This document shows positions 8,421-16,484 of a stretch of DNA of 64,000 nucleotides, in pieces. Position 1 is the first letter of the stretch, and the number at the start of each line of letters is the position of its first letter. The notes below the pieces were generated by a model. The model did no database searches. It worked only from the letters and a program-made list of their open reading frames with translations, and was not told the origin of the DNA. Source of the DNA: Oerskovia enterophila (lineage in GTDB: Bacteria; Actinomycetota; Actinomycetes; Actinomycetales; Cellulomonadaceae); the NCBI RefSeq assembly GCF_001692445.1, contig NZ_MAQA01000008.1, positions 34,007-98,006 of the forward strand, read 5' to 3'. The translations under genes were made by a program, and so were the position numbers.

Positions 8421-9376
8421 GCGGAGGGCTCCTGGTTCGGGTCGGTGTCGGCGGCGCCGGCAGTGTTGTCGGCGAAGGGAGCTGCGTCTGCCCGACCGGC
8501 CGTGGGCGACACGAGCGACGCCGCGGCGGCCGAGGCCGTCGGGAAGCGGACCATCGAGAGCGACGTGTCCTGGGTGTTGTCGATCGTGAAGGCCGCGAGC
8601 TCGGGCAGGTAGCGGTCGTCGGCGTACTCGACCGGGACGCCCGCGGCGTTGCGCGTGGTGCGGCGCTCGCGCAGCAGCGGGGCGCCCACGGCGACCTCGA
8701 GCAGGTCGGCGTCGGTCTCGTCGGCCGCGACCGCGTCGATCACGTGGCGGGCAGCGTGCAGGTCCGCGCCGCGCGAGATGAGGTGGTCGTAGATCGACCC
8801 CGTGTCCGGGTCGAACTCGAAGATGAGGCGTCCGACGGGCTCGATGAACGTGTCGCGCTCGACCATCGCGGGGACGCCGTCGAGCAGGCGCAGGCGCAGG
8901 ACCTCGACCACGGGCGTGCCCTCCTCGAGGCCCAGGGCGTCGGCCGCGACGCCGTGCACGCCGCGCCGCGCGACCTCGACGGTCCGCTGACCGGGCACGC
9001 GCCCCACCCCCGCGGCCCAGCGGCTGAAGGACAAGAAGGTCTCGAAGGGCTGCGGGACCGCGCGCGAGCGCACGACCGGCGGGCGTCCCTGCCCCCCGCC
9101 GATGAGCCCTTCGCTCCGCAGGGTCCCGAGCGCCTGCCGGACCGTGCCGCGCGAGATCGAGAACTCGGCGCACAGCGCGGACTCCGACGGCAGGGAGTCG
9201 CCGATCGCGTACGTGCCGGACACGATCCGACGGCGCAGCTCACCCAGCACGTGCTGGTGCAGCGGGCCGTGGGGCGGGTGGGCGGCATGGGCCGACCGGG
9301 CCCCGTGCGGCGGGCGGGACGGGACGCCCGCCCCGGGCGGCGGGGCGGCGTGCGGGGACGACGAGGACGGTGCCAT
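8417..9376 (-). CDS. GntR/HutC-family transcriptional regulator, 319 aa
   Basis: One-component regulator with an N-terminal winged helix (about residues 40-105; helix-turn-helix around LPSESALCAEFSISRGTVRQ) and a C-terminal UTRA-type ligand domain (EVLRLRLLDG-PAMVERD, then FDPDTGSIYDHL). ATG 9376 is preferred; a longer reading to 9457 would add residues without homologous look. The first 40 residues are Pro/His-rich. It sits first in a two-gene operon with the HAD hydrolase and is divergent from the FAD oxidoreductase and phn transporter. Two related palindromes in the shared spacer suggest it represses both directions, probably in response to a phosphonate. Confidence 0.9.
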   Translation of the reverse strand: MAPSSSSPHAAPPPGAGVPSRPPHGARSAHAAHPPHGPLHQHVLGELRRRIVSGTYAIGDSLPSESALCAEFSISRGTVRQALGTLRSEGLIGGGQGRPPVVRSRAVPQPFETFLSFSRWAAGVGRVPGQRTVEVARRGVHGVAADALGLEEGTPVVEVLRLRLLDGVPAMVERDTFIEPVGRLIFEFDPDTGSIYDHLISRGADLHAARHVIDAVAADETDADLLEVAVGAPLLRERRTTRNAAGVPVEYADDRYLPELAAFTIDNTQDTSLSMVRFPTASAAAASLVSPTAGRADAAPFADNTAGAADTDPNQEPSA

Positions 9377-9377
9377 G

Positions 9378-9393
9378 ACTTGACCATACAGGC
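9378..9393. promoter_or_regulatory. Second, degenerate GntR-type operator at the regulator start
   Basis: Reading the minus strand, GCCTGTATGGTCAAGT matches 12 of 16 positions of the perfect operator at 9479-9494. It abuts the ATG of the GntR gene, a position suited to autorepression. Confidence 0.45.
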
Positions 9394-9478
9394 GCTCGTT
9401 CCGCGCTGGAGTGCGCACCGGGTGACGGTCGCATGAACCCGGCACACAGCGCGCCAACCGCAGGTGAACACTCCGGAA

Positions 9479-9494
9479 ACTTGTCTGGACAAGT
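9479..9494. promoter_or_regulatory. Perfect GntR-type operator palindrome
   Basis: ACTTGTCTGGACAAGT has 7-bp perfect arms around TG. This is the usual look of HutC-subfamily operators. It lies between the divergent GntR and FAD oxidoreductase genes, 48 bp before the latter's GTG. Confidence 0.65.
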
Positions 9495-9507
9495 GCCGGA
9501 ATCGCTT

Positions 9508-9525
9508 GATCGTGGCTCCACGATC
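9508..9525. promoter_or_regulatory. 18-bp palindrome upstream of the FAD oxidoreductase gene
   Basis: GATCGTGGCTCCACGATC is a perfect palindrome with a CT centre, 17 bp before the GTG at 9543. It is either another protein site or a 5'-UTR hairpin covering the translation start region. Its sequence does not match the GntR-type operators. Confidence 0.4.
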
Positions 9526-9542
9526 ACGGCAGTGTCCGTGTC

Positions 9543-10841
9543 GTGAGCAGCACACCATCGCCGTCCCGGGCCACCTCGACCGGCGCCGCCGGTCCCCGTA
9601 CCGCCGGCCCCAGCGCCGCCTCCCGCACCGGCGGCACCCCGTCCGTCACGCCGTCCGGCCGGCCGACGAGACACCCCGGCACGACCGGCCGCACCGGGCC
9701 GGACCTTCCCGCCCGCGTCGACCTCGTGGTCGTGGGTGCCGGCATCGTCGGCCTCGCGCACGCCGTCGAGGCCGTCGGCCGCGGCCTGTCCGTCCTCGTG
9801 GTCGAGCGTGACGACCGTGCGGTCGGCGCCTCGGTCCGCAACTTCGGGCACGGGTGCTTCACCGCGCAGGACGGCGAGGCGCTCACCTACGCCTTCACGG
9901 CCCGCGAACGCTGGATCCAGCTCGCCAAGGAGGCCGACTTCTGGCTCCGTGAGTCGGGCACGGTCGTCGTGGCCCGCGCCGAGGACGAGCAGCAGGTCCT
10001 CGAGGACTTCGCCCAGGTCCGCGACGGTCACGCCCGTCTGCTCGACCGTGACGCCGTCCTCGCCCGCGTTCCCGCCAACCCCGACGAGGTCCTCGGCGGG
10101 GCGTTCCTGCCCCAGGACATCCGGGTCGACCCCCGGGAGGCCGTCCCCGCGATCGCCCGCTGGTACGCCGAGCAGCGCGGCGCCCACGTCGCCTGGTCCA
10201 CCACGGTCCAGGGCTTCGAGGCCGGCAGCGGCGTGACCCTCGTGCGTACCTCCCGGGGCGACGTCGTGGCGACCAAGGTGATCCTCGCCGTCGGGCACGA
10301 CGTGGACCGGTTCTTCCCCGAGACCGCCCGCACCGCGGGCGTCCAGCGCTGCACGCTCCAGATGCTGCGCGTCGACGCCCCCGCCGGCGCAGCCGGCGGA
10401 CCCCGCGAGATCGACCCCGCGATCTTCACGGGCACCTCGATGCTCCGCTACAACGGCTTCCGCCTCTCCCCCGCGCTCACCGCCGTCCGCGAGCGCCTCA
10501 CGGCCCAGCACCCCGCCCTGATCGACGCCGCGGTGAACCTCATGGTCACCCAGCGCCCCGACGGGACGCTCACGCTCGGCGACACGCACGCCTATGCGAC
10601 CACGCCCGGACCGTTCCACCCCGAGGCCCTCGACGAGCTCCTGCTCACCGAGGCGGCGCGGCTCTTCGCCACCGGCCCCCTCACGGTCCGCGAGCGCTGG
10701 CAGGGCGTCTACGCCTCCGCGCCCGCGCCGTTCCTCAACGCCACGCCCATGCCCGGCGTGCGCGCCGTGTCGGTCACGTCCGGCATCGGCATGACCACCG
10801 CGCTCGGGCTCGCACCGCGCGTGCTCGACAGCTTCCTCTGA
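9543..10841 (+). CDS. FAD-dependent oxidoreductase, phosphonate-associated (TIGR03364-like), 432 aa
   Basis: Glycine-oxidase/DAAO-fold flavoenzyme. The Rossmann FAD motif VVVGAGIVGLAHA occupies about residues 62-74, followed by VERD for the ribose and SVRNFGHG. The C-terminal segment TSGIGMTTALGLAPRVLDS is the second FAD contact. This family is known from its linkage to phosphonatase-like hydrolases and phosphonate ABC genes, and is thought to oxidise the amine of an aminophosphonate. The divergent hydrolase and downstream phnDCE support that here. The first 55 residues are low-complexity Ser/Thr/Pro/Gly and may not belong to the folded enzyme. GTG 9543 is the only plausible start upstream of the FAD motif. 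Confidence 0.85.
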   Translation: MSSTPSPSRATSTGAAGPRTAGPSAASRTGGTPSVTPSGRPTRHPGTTGRTGPDLPARVDLVVVGAGIVGLAHAVEAVGRGLSVLVVERDDRAVGASVRNFGHGCFTAQDGEALTYAFTARERWIQLAKEADFWLRESGTVVVARAEDEQQVLEDFAQVRDGHARLLDRDAVLARVPANPDEVLGGAFLPQDIRVDPREAVPAIARWYAEQRGAHVAWSTTVQGFEAGSGVTLVRTSRGDVVATKVILAVGHDVDRFFPETARTAGVQRCTLQMLRVDAPAGAAGGPREIDPAIFTGTSMLRYNGFRLSPALTAVRERLTAQHPALIDAAVNLMVTQRPDGTLTLGDTHAYATTPGPFHPEALDELLLTEAARLFATGPLTVRERWQGVYASAPAPFLNATPMPGVRAVSVTSGIGMTTALGLAPRVLDSFL

Positions 10842-10882
10842 CAGACCAGCCTCTCTCGCGAACCCCCACCCCAGGAGAAGAC

Positions 10883-11818
10883 ATGCACCGCAGCCGCACC
10901 GGCCAGGCCACCTCCGTCCTCGCCGCCGCACTGCTCCTCGGCACGCTCGGCGCGTGCTCGACCGGCACCGCCGACGCAGGGACCGGCGCCGACGGCGCCG
11001 CCTCGGCGACGTGCCCGAACGGCGCGATCCGCTTCGGCATCGAGCCCTACGAGGACCCCGCCAAGCTCGAGCCCGCCTACCAGCACCTCGCCGACGCGCT
11101 GTCCGAGAAGCTCGACTGCCCCGTCGAGCTCACGATCGTCGAGGACTACTCGGCCGAGGTCCTCGCCATGGAGAACGGCAAGCTCGAGCTCGCCCAGTTC
11201 GGCCCGCTCGGCTTCGTGTTCGCGAGCGAGCGCGCCGACGCCGAGCCCCTCGCGTCGTTCGGCCTCGCCGACGGGTCGCTCTCGAGCTACACCGCGGGCA
11301 TCTGGGTGCCGGTCGACTCGCCCGTCCAGAGCATCGACGACCTGCCGGGCCACTCGCTCGCGCTCGGGTCGACGGGCTCGACCTCGGGCGACGCACTGCC
11401 CCGTTTCGCGATCCTCGACGCCGGTCTCACCGAGTCCGACGTCGAGATCACCTACGCGGGCGGCCATCCCGAGGCGCTGCTCGCCCTGACCAACGGCCAG
11501 GTCGACGCCGCGCAGATCAACTCCCAGACGCTCGCGACCGCCGAGCGCGAGGGCACGTTCGACGCGTCGAAGTTCCGCCAGGTCTGGGAGTCCGACCCCA
11601 TCCCGAACGACCCCATCACGGTCGCCGGCTCGCAGAGCCAGGAGTTCAAGGACGCCGTGCGCGACGCCCTCCTCACGCTCGGCACGGCCGACGTCGAGGC
11701 CATCGGCGCGTTCCTCGACGTCGACCCGGCGGGCCCGCTCGTCGAGGTCGACGTCGACACGTACAAGCCGCTGTTCGACCTCGCCACGACGCTCGGGCTC
11801 ACGTCCGACGACGTCTGA
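10883..11818 (+). CDS. phnD: Phosphonate ABC transporter substrate-binding lipoprotein (PhnD), 311 aa
   Basis: High-affinity phosphonate or phosphate-ester binding protein of the PhnD family. An AGGAGAAG site precedes ATG 10883. The signal peptide ends in lipobox LGAC with Cys25 as lipid attachment site. Family features are IRFGIEPYEDPAKLEPAYQ, VEDYSAEVLAMENGKLELAQ and FGPLGFVFA near the hinge, and a STGSTSGDALPR stretch, which in PhnD proteins provides Ser/Thr contacts to the phosphonate. It starts 41 bp after the flavoenzyme. A strong hairpin separates it from phnC, which may keep binding protein in excess. Confidence 0.92.
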   Translation: MHRSRTGQATSVLAAALLLGTLGACSTGTADAGTGADGAASATCPNGAIRFGIEPYEDPAKLEPAYQHLADALSEKLDCPVELTIVEDYSAEVLAMENGKLELAQFGPLGFVFASERADAEPLASFGLADGSLSSYTAGIWVPVDSPVQSIDDLPGHSLALGSTGSTSGDALPRFAILDAGLTESDVEITYAGGHPEALLALTNGQVDAAQINSQTLATAEREGTFDASKFRQVWESDPIPNDPITVAGSQSQEFKDAVRDALLTLGTADVEAIGAFLDVDPAGPLVEVDVDTYKPLFDLATTLGLTSDDV

Positions 11819-11824
11819 CCCTCA

Positions 11825-11883
11825 GGGACGTGCGCGGGGTGGTCGCCGGGTCGACCAGGCCCGGCGACCACCCCGCACGTCCC
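11825..11883 (+). terminator. Strong hairpin between phnD and phnC, putative attenuating terminator
   Basis: Arms starting GGGACGTGCG and ending GCACGTCCC pair over about 24 bp with a 2-nt bulge and a 9-nt loop. It starts 7 bp after the phnD stop. No U-tract follows. Partial termination after the binding-protein gene is common in ABC operons. Confidence 0.65.
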
Positions 11884-11963
11884 GTCCGGTCGGCCGCGAT
11901 CCCGGTCGACCGCCCTCTCTCCCCCGCGGGCTCGCGTCCCGCACCAGCAAGGAGTTGTTCCAG

Positions 11964-12892
<929 letters not shown>

Positions 12893-12896
<4 letters not shown>

Positions 12897-13783
12897 CCGC
12901 CACGGCCCCCGCCCGCTCGCCCCGACCCCCGCGCGGCGCGGCCCGCGACCGCACCGACGGCCCGTCCCGCGAACGGCTCTCGCACGTCGTCGTGCCCACG
13001 GCCCACCGCTCGGGCCGGCAGGTCACGACCTGGGTCACCGCCGGTGCCGTGCTGCTGGGGCTGCACGTCCTTGCCTGGCAGGGCACGGGCTTCTCGATCA
13101 GCTCGCTCGTGGGCGGCTGGGAGGGCATGGCCCGGTTCGTCGGCGAGGCGTTCCCGCCCGACCTCGACTGGTCGACCGTCGTGGCCCCCGGCCTCCAGGC
13201 CACGCTCGTGACCCTGTGGATCGGGCTCCTCGGGACCACGCTGTCCATCCCGCTCTCGCTGCTGCTCGCGGTGCTCGCCGCGCGGGGCAGCACCCCCGGG
13301 TCGTTCTGGTACCAGGGGTCGCGCGCGATCCTGTCGTTCTTCCGCGCGGTGCCCGACGTCGTGTTCGCCCTGATCTTCGTGACCGCCGTGGGGCTCGGAC
13401 CGTTCGCGGGGGTGCTCGCGCTCGTCGTCCACAACACGGGCGTCATGGGCAAGCTGTGGGCCGAGGCCATGGAGGAGATCGACCCCGGGCCCGCCGACGC
13501 GCTGCGCACCAACGGCGCGGGCCGGACCCAGGTCGTCACGCACGCCGTGCTGCCCGCGGTCGTACCCCAGTTCCTGGGCCTGCTGCTCTACCGGTTCGAC
13601 GTCAACGTGCGGTCCTCGCTCGTGCTCGGGCTCGTGGGCGCGGGCGGGATCGGGTTCCTCATCAACAAGTCGATCAAGCTGTTCCGGTTCGACGAGATGC
13701 TCACGTACATCCTCATGGTGCTCGTGCTCGTGTGGGTCGTGGACCGGTTCTCGTCGTGGGCCAGGGCGCGGATCGCGGTGTGA
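12893..13783 (+). CDS. phnE: Phosphonate ABC transporter permease (PhnE), 296 aa
   Basis: Membrane subunit of the importer. About five to six hydrophobic segments follow a 45-residue polar N-terminus. The cytoplasmic EAA-type loop reads DALRTNGAGRTQVVTHAVLP, and the periplasmic signature FFRAVPDVVFALIFV and the GLVGAGGIGFLI segment are typical of PhnE. Only one PhnE is present; some systems have two. The start overlaps phnC by 4 bp and no phn lyase genes follow. The cluster therefore imports phosphonates for the flavoenzyme and HAD hydrolase rather than for a C-P lyase (inference). Confidence 0.93.
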
Positions 13784-13837
13784 TCCCGTCGGGGTTGCGA
13801 GGCGGGCCGTGGTGGTGCTCTGCCCCTGGTGCCCGCC

Positions 13838-13892
13838 GGTGCCGGTCGGTGCTGCTCGGTGCTGCGAGGTGCCGGTCGGTGCTGCGAGGTGC
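13838..13892. repeat. Imperfect tandem repeat after phnE
   Basis: Units of the type CGGTGCTGCGAGGTGCCGGT are repeated two to three times with variation and run directly into palindrome A3. The 13784-14088 gap holds only this, A3 and a short leader before the lipoprotein gene. Confidence 0.7.
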
Positions 13893-13971
13893 CGAGCACG
13901 AGGTTGCGGTCGTTGTCCGATGGATAACGACCGCAACCTCGTGCTCGACCGCACGGAACCTCGTGCTCGCG
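13893..13971. repeat. Family A composite palindrome, copy A3 (hairpin plus third arm)
   Basis: 26-bp arms 13893-13918 and 13922-13947 with one mismatch (GTTGTCC against GGATAAC) and loop GAT. A third partial arm at 13948-13971 (ACCGCACGGAACCTCGTGCTCG) repeats the outer end. It lies 110 bp after the phnE stop. Confidence 0.9.
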
Positions 13972-14088
13972 ACCGACGCGCACCGCACTCCCCTCCCACG
14001 GGCAGTTCTCCCCATGGGAGAGATACCTCCTCGCGACCGATTCTCTGAGAAGGTGTGAGCGATCCCCACCCTCGATCGGAGCTCCTCC

Positions 14089-14682
14089 ATGCGCACTTCC
14101 GTGCACCGCACGATCACGGCGACCGTGCTCGCCGTCACCCTGGTCTCCCTGACCGGCTGCTCGCTCCTCCCGGGAGGCGAGCCTGCGCCGTCGGGCACGG
14201 CGAGCCAGGCCGGTGACGAGCCGGGCACGAACGCCGAGCCCGTCGCGGCGCCCAGCGTCTCGCCGGTCGACCCGGACGCCGTGGTCCTCGACGAGACGCT
14301 CGACATCCCCGGTCGCCCCGGCGACACCATCCGCGTGGGCATCGAGTCGCTCACCGTGCGGGGCGACCTCACCGAGCTGCGCGTGATCTTCACACCGACC
14401 GCCTCGGCCGACGACGGCGGCGAGCGCAGCGTCTACGAGCTCACCGGGGCCACCTCGGTCGATGCCGCGCTCGTCGACCGCGAGAACCTCAAGAAGTACG
14501 TCCAGCTCGTCGACGAGAACTACGACCCGATGGGCTCGAGCATCTTCACGACGACGGCGGTCGGGGGCGAGTCGATCCGCTGGACCGCGGTCTTCGCAGG
14601 TCTCGAGGACGACGTCGCGACGCTCGACGTGCGCATCGTCGACTCGTGGCCCACGTTCGAGAACGTCCCGGTGACGCGATGA
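14089..14682 (+). CDS. Lipoprotein, 197 aa, unknown function
   Basis: Signal peptide with lipobox SLTGC (Cys24), then a Pro/Ser/Thr-rich stretch to about residue 60 and a beta-rich domain. The motif VLDETLDIPGRPGDTIRVGI and later GESIRWTAVFAGL look like an Ig-like or DUF4352-like extracellular domain, but this is by appearance only. The stop overlaps the ATG of the OmpA-like gene (ATGA), so the two are translated together and may act as a pair on the cell surface. The upstream region carries an AT-richer patch around 14020-14060 that probably holds the promoter. Confidence 0.75.
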   Translation: MRTSVHRTITATVLAVTLVSLTGCSLLPGGEPAPSGTASQAGDEPGTNAEPVAAPSVSPVDPDAVVLDETLDIPGRPGDTIRVGIESLTVRGDLTELRVIFTPTASADDGGERSVYELTGATSVDAALVDRENLKKYVQLVDENYDPMGSSIFTTTAVGGESIRWTAVFAGLEDDVATLDVRIVDSWPTFENVPVTR

Positions 14683-15230
14683 GGCCCGCACGCGCCGTGC
14701 TCGGCCTCACGGTCGCCGCGCTGCTGCTCGGCACGCTCCCCGCGTCCGCGACCATCGACGCGCCCGCCGAGTTCGACATCACGACCATGCCCGAGCCCAC
14801 CGCCGAGCAGATCGCCGAGTCCGTCTCCCACTTCTCGACCGAGGGCAGCGTCCAGACGATCGACACGGTCGAGACCGAGGGCGAGGAGACCGTCATCACG
14901 CTGACCTCGGACATCCTCTTCGAGGTCGACGGCGCCGAGGTGTCCCCTGCGGCCGCAGCGGCCGTCGCCGGGCTCGTCGCGAACGTACCCGACGGCGCGA
15001 CCCTCTCGGTCCACGGCCACACCGACTCCGTGGGCGACGACGCGCACAACCTCGACCTCTCGCTGCGGCGGGCACAGGCCGTCGGTGCCGCGGTCAGCGC
15101 GTCGAGGCCCGACCTGGTGCTCGACGTCCAGGGCTTCGGCGAGACGCAGCTCAAGACGCCCGAGGAGGGCGACGACCCGGGGCCGGCGCGGGCCGAGAAC
15201 CGTCGCGTGGAGCTGCGGTTCAAGGGCTGA
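14679..15230 (+). CDS. Secreted OmpA-domain protein, 183 aa
   Basis: Start ATG 14679 overlaps the previous stop. A signal peptide (RAVLGLTVAALLLGTLPASA) is followed by a short N-region and one OmpA/MotB-type domain. Visible are LTSDILFEVDGAEVSP, the peptidoglycan-binding core HGHTDSVGD with NLDLSLRRAQAV, and the C-terminal ENRRVEL with the conserved Arg residues that bind diaminopimelate or ornithine-type peptidoglycan. In a monoderm actinobacterium such a domain would attach the protein to the wall. Its partner lipoprotein is membrane-bound, so the pair may link membrane and wall (inference). Confidence 0.85.
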   Translation: MRPARAVLGLTVAALLLGTLPASATIDAPAEFDITTMPEPTAEQIAESVSHFSTEGSVQTIDTVETEGEETVITLTSDILFEVDGAEVSPAAAAAVAGLVANVPDGATLSVHGHTDSVGDDAHNLDLSLRRAQAVGAAVSASRPDLVLDVQGFGETQLKTPEEGDDPGPARAENRRVELRFKG

Positions 15231-15244
15231 CGTGGTTCGGGTGC

Positions 15245-15323
15245 CGAGCACGAGGTTGCGGTGGTTATCCGGCGGATAGCGACCGGAACCTCGTGCTCGA
15301 CCGCACGGAACCCCGTGCTCGCG
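15245..15323. repeat. Family A composite palindrome, copy A4 (hairpin plus third arm)
   Basis: 27-bp arms 15245-15271 and 15273-15299 with a few mismatches, then a third arm at 15300-15323 (ACCGCACGGAACCCCGTGCTCG). Same order and orientation as A3 at 13893. The downstream minus-strand nuclease-like ORF terminates inside this element. Confidence 0.9.
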
Positions 15324-16269
15324 CGAGGAACGCTCGAACTTCAGCCCCCACGTGACCAGCGCTCCTCAGGTCCCGCGCCGTGAACCGGAGCACGTCGACC
15401 CCACGCGAGGCGACGAGGCGGTTCTGACGCCGCCGGTCGTGGAACAACGCCTCCGGCGCCGCGTGCACCTCCGCGCCGTCGATCTCGGCGATCAACCAGC
15501 GACCGCCGGGCAGACGCCAGCCCAGGTCGCCCCGGGCCAGGAACTCTCCCGCGTCGTCGGCGATCACGACCTGCAGGTCGTCGGGCGCGACCCCTGCGTC
15601 CTGGCAGTCGAGGCGCGCGAACGTCTCGAGCGGTGACTCGGCGCGACGGTCGCTGAGCTCCCACCACGAGTGCGTCCGCGCCACGCCCCGTCGACCGCGG
15701 GCCTGGTCGTGCGCACGCGCGAGCCCCCGACCGTCGAGCAGTCCTCGTTGCTGCGCGCTGTCCATCAGCGCCACCGCGTGGCGCCGGTCGAGCTCGGGGA
15801 CCGCCTGAGCCAGCGCCCAGTCCGGCGTCGCCACGTACCTGCCGTCGATGCGCTGCACCGTCATCCCGTCGTCGAACTGCCGCAGCAGGACACCGTCTCG
15901 CGACCTGGTCTCGCGTGCTCCGGGCAGCGCCGCCTGAGGCATGATCCGCCACGGGAGGCCCTGGACCCCGAGCAGGGCCAGCGCGCACGGCCCGACGGCG
16001 ATGGCGTCCGGCCCGAAGGTCAGCAGACCGGCCCACGCGGCACGCCGACGCAGGTGGTCCGGCACACCCGGTCCCGCCCGGCCGGCTGGAGGGACCGGGT
16101 CGGTGTCGTAGACCCCACGCGTCACCCGAGCCCAGGACCGTTGCTCGACGAGCCGCGACCGTCGAGGCGACCGGACCCCGTGCTCGTCGCACTGCGCTGC
16201 CGACACCAGTCCCTCCTGGCGCCGAGCGACGTGCAGGAGTGCTTCCGGGAGCGGCGACGGGGTGCGCAT
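15265..16269 (-). CDS. Winged-helix plus Vsr/DUF559-like endonuclease-fold protein, 334 aa
   Basis: The N-terminal half has a helix-turn-helix region like AbiEi antitoxin-type proteins (RRQEGLVSAAQCDEHG, then WARVTRGVY). The C-terminal part matches the actinobacterial DUF559/Vsr-like restriction-endonuclease fold: GDLGWRLPGGRWLIAEIDG, then FHDRRRQNRL and VDVLRFTARDL. An active-site acidic residue is expected in AEIDG. ATG 16269 begins MRTPSPLPEALLHVARR. The last 18 codons and the TAA stop lie in repeat A4, and copy A5 lies about 100 bp upstream in the opposite orientation. Such genes are usual solitary accessory genes; function is unproven. Confidence 0.75.
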   Translation of the reverse strand: MRTPSPLPEALLHVARRQEGLVSAAQCDEHGVRSPRRSRLVEQRSWARVTRGVYDTDPVPPAGRAGPGVPDHLRRRAAWAGLLTFGPDAIAVGPCALALLGVQGLPWRIMPQAALPGARETRSRDGVLLRQFDDGMTVQRIDGRYVATPDWALAQAVPELDRRHAVALMDSAQQRGLLDGRGLARAHDQARGRRGVARTHSWWELSDRRAESPLETFARLDCQDAGVAPDDLQVVIADDAGEFLARGDLGWRLPGGRWLIAEIDGAEVHAAPEALFHDRRRQNRLVASRGVDVLRFTARDLRSAGHVGAEVRAFLARARGSVRSSTRFRSLSAG

Positions 16270-16369
16270 CGCCGCATCCCAGCAGAGGACGCGCGCGGCA
16301 TGCCGCCGGATCACGGCCGGCTGTGGACAGCCCGCCTGGCGGTCCGGCTGTGGACGACTGTGGACAGCG

Positions 16370-16450
16370 GCCGAGCACGAAGTTCCGTGCGGTCCAGCAC
16401 GAGGTTGCGGTCGCAGACCGCCGGATATCGACCGCAACCTCGTGCTCGGC
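16370..16450. repeat. Family A composite palindrome, copy A5, inverted orientation
   Basis: The third arm (GCCGAGCACGAAGTTCCGTG, 16370-16393) comes first, then the hairpin arms 16395-16413 and about 16430-16448. This is the reverse complement layout of A3 and A4. It lies 35 bp after the CopD-CtaG stop (minus strand) and 100 bp from the start of the nuclease-like gene. Confidence 0.88.
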
Positions 16451-16484
16451 ACCACAGGGGCCCCGGAGGCACCCCAGGAAGCCG

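Noticed and set aside
8421..9173. Longer 510-aa start for the HAD hydrolase
   Set aside because: The added 250 residues are an off-frame reading of the GntR gene. ATG 8420 gives the normal HAD N-terminus and a 4-bp overlap.
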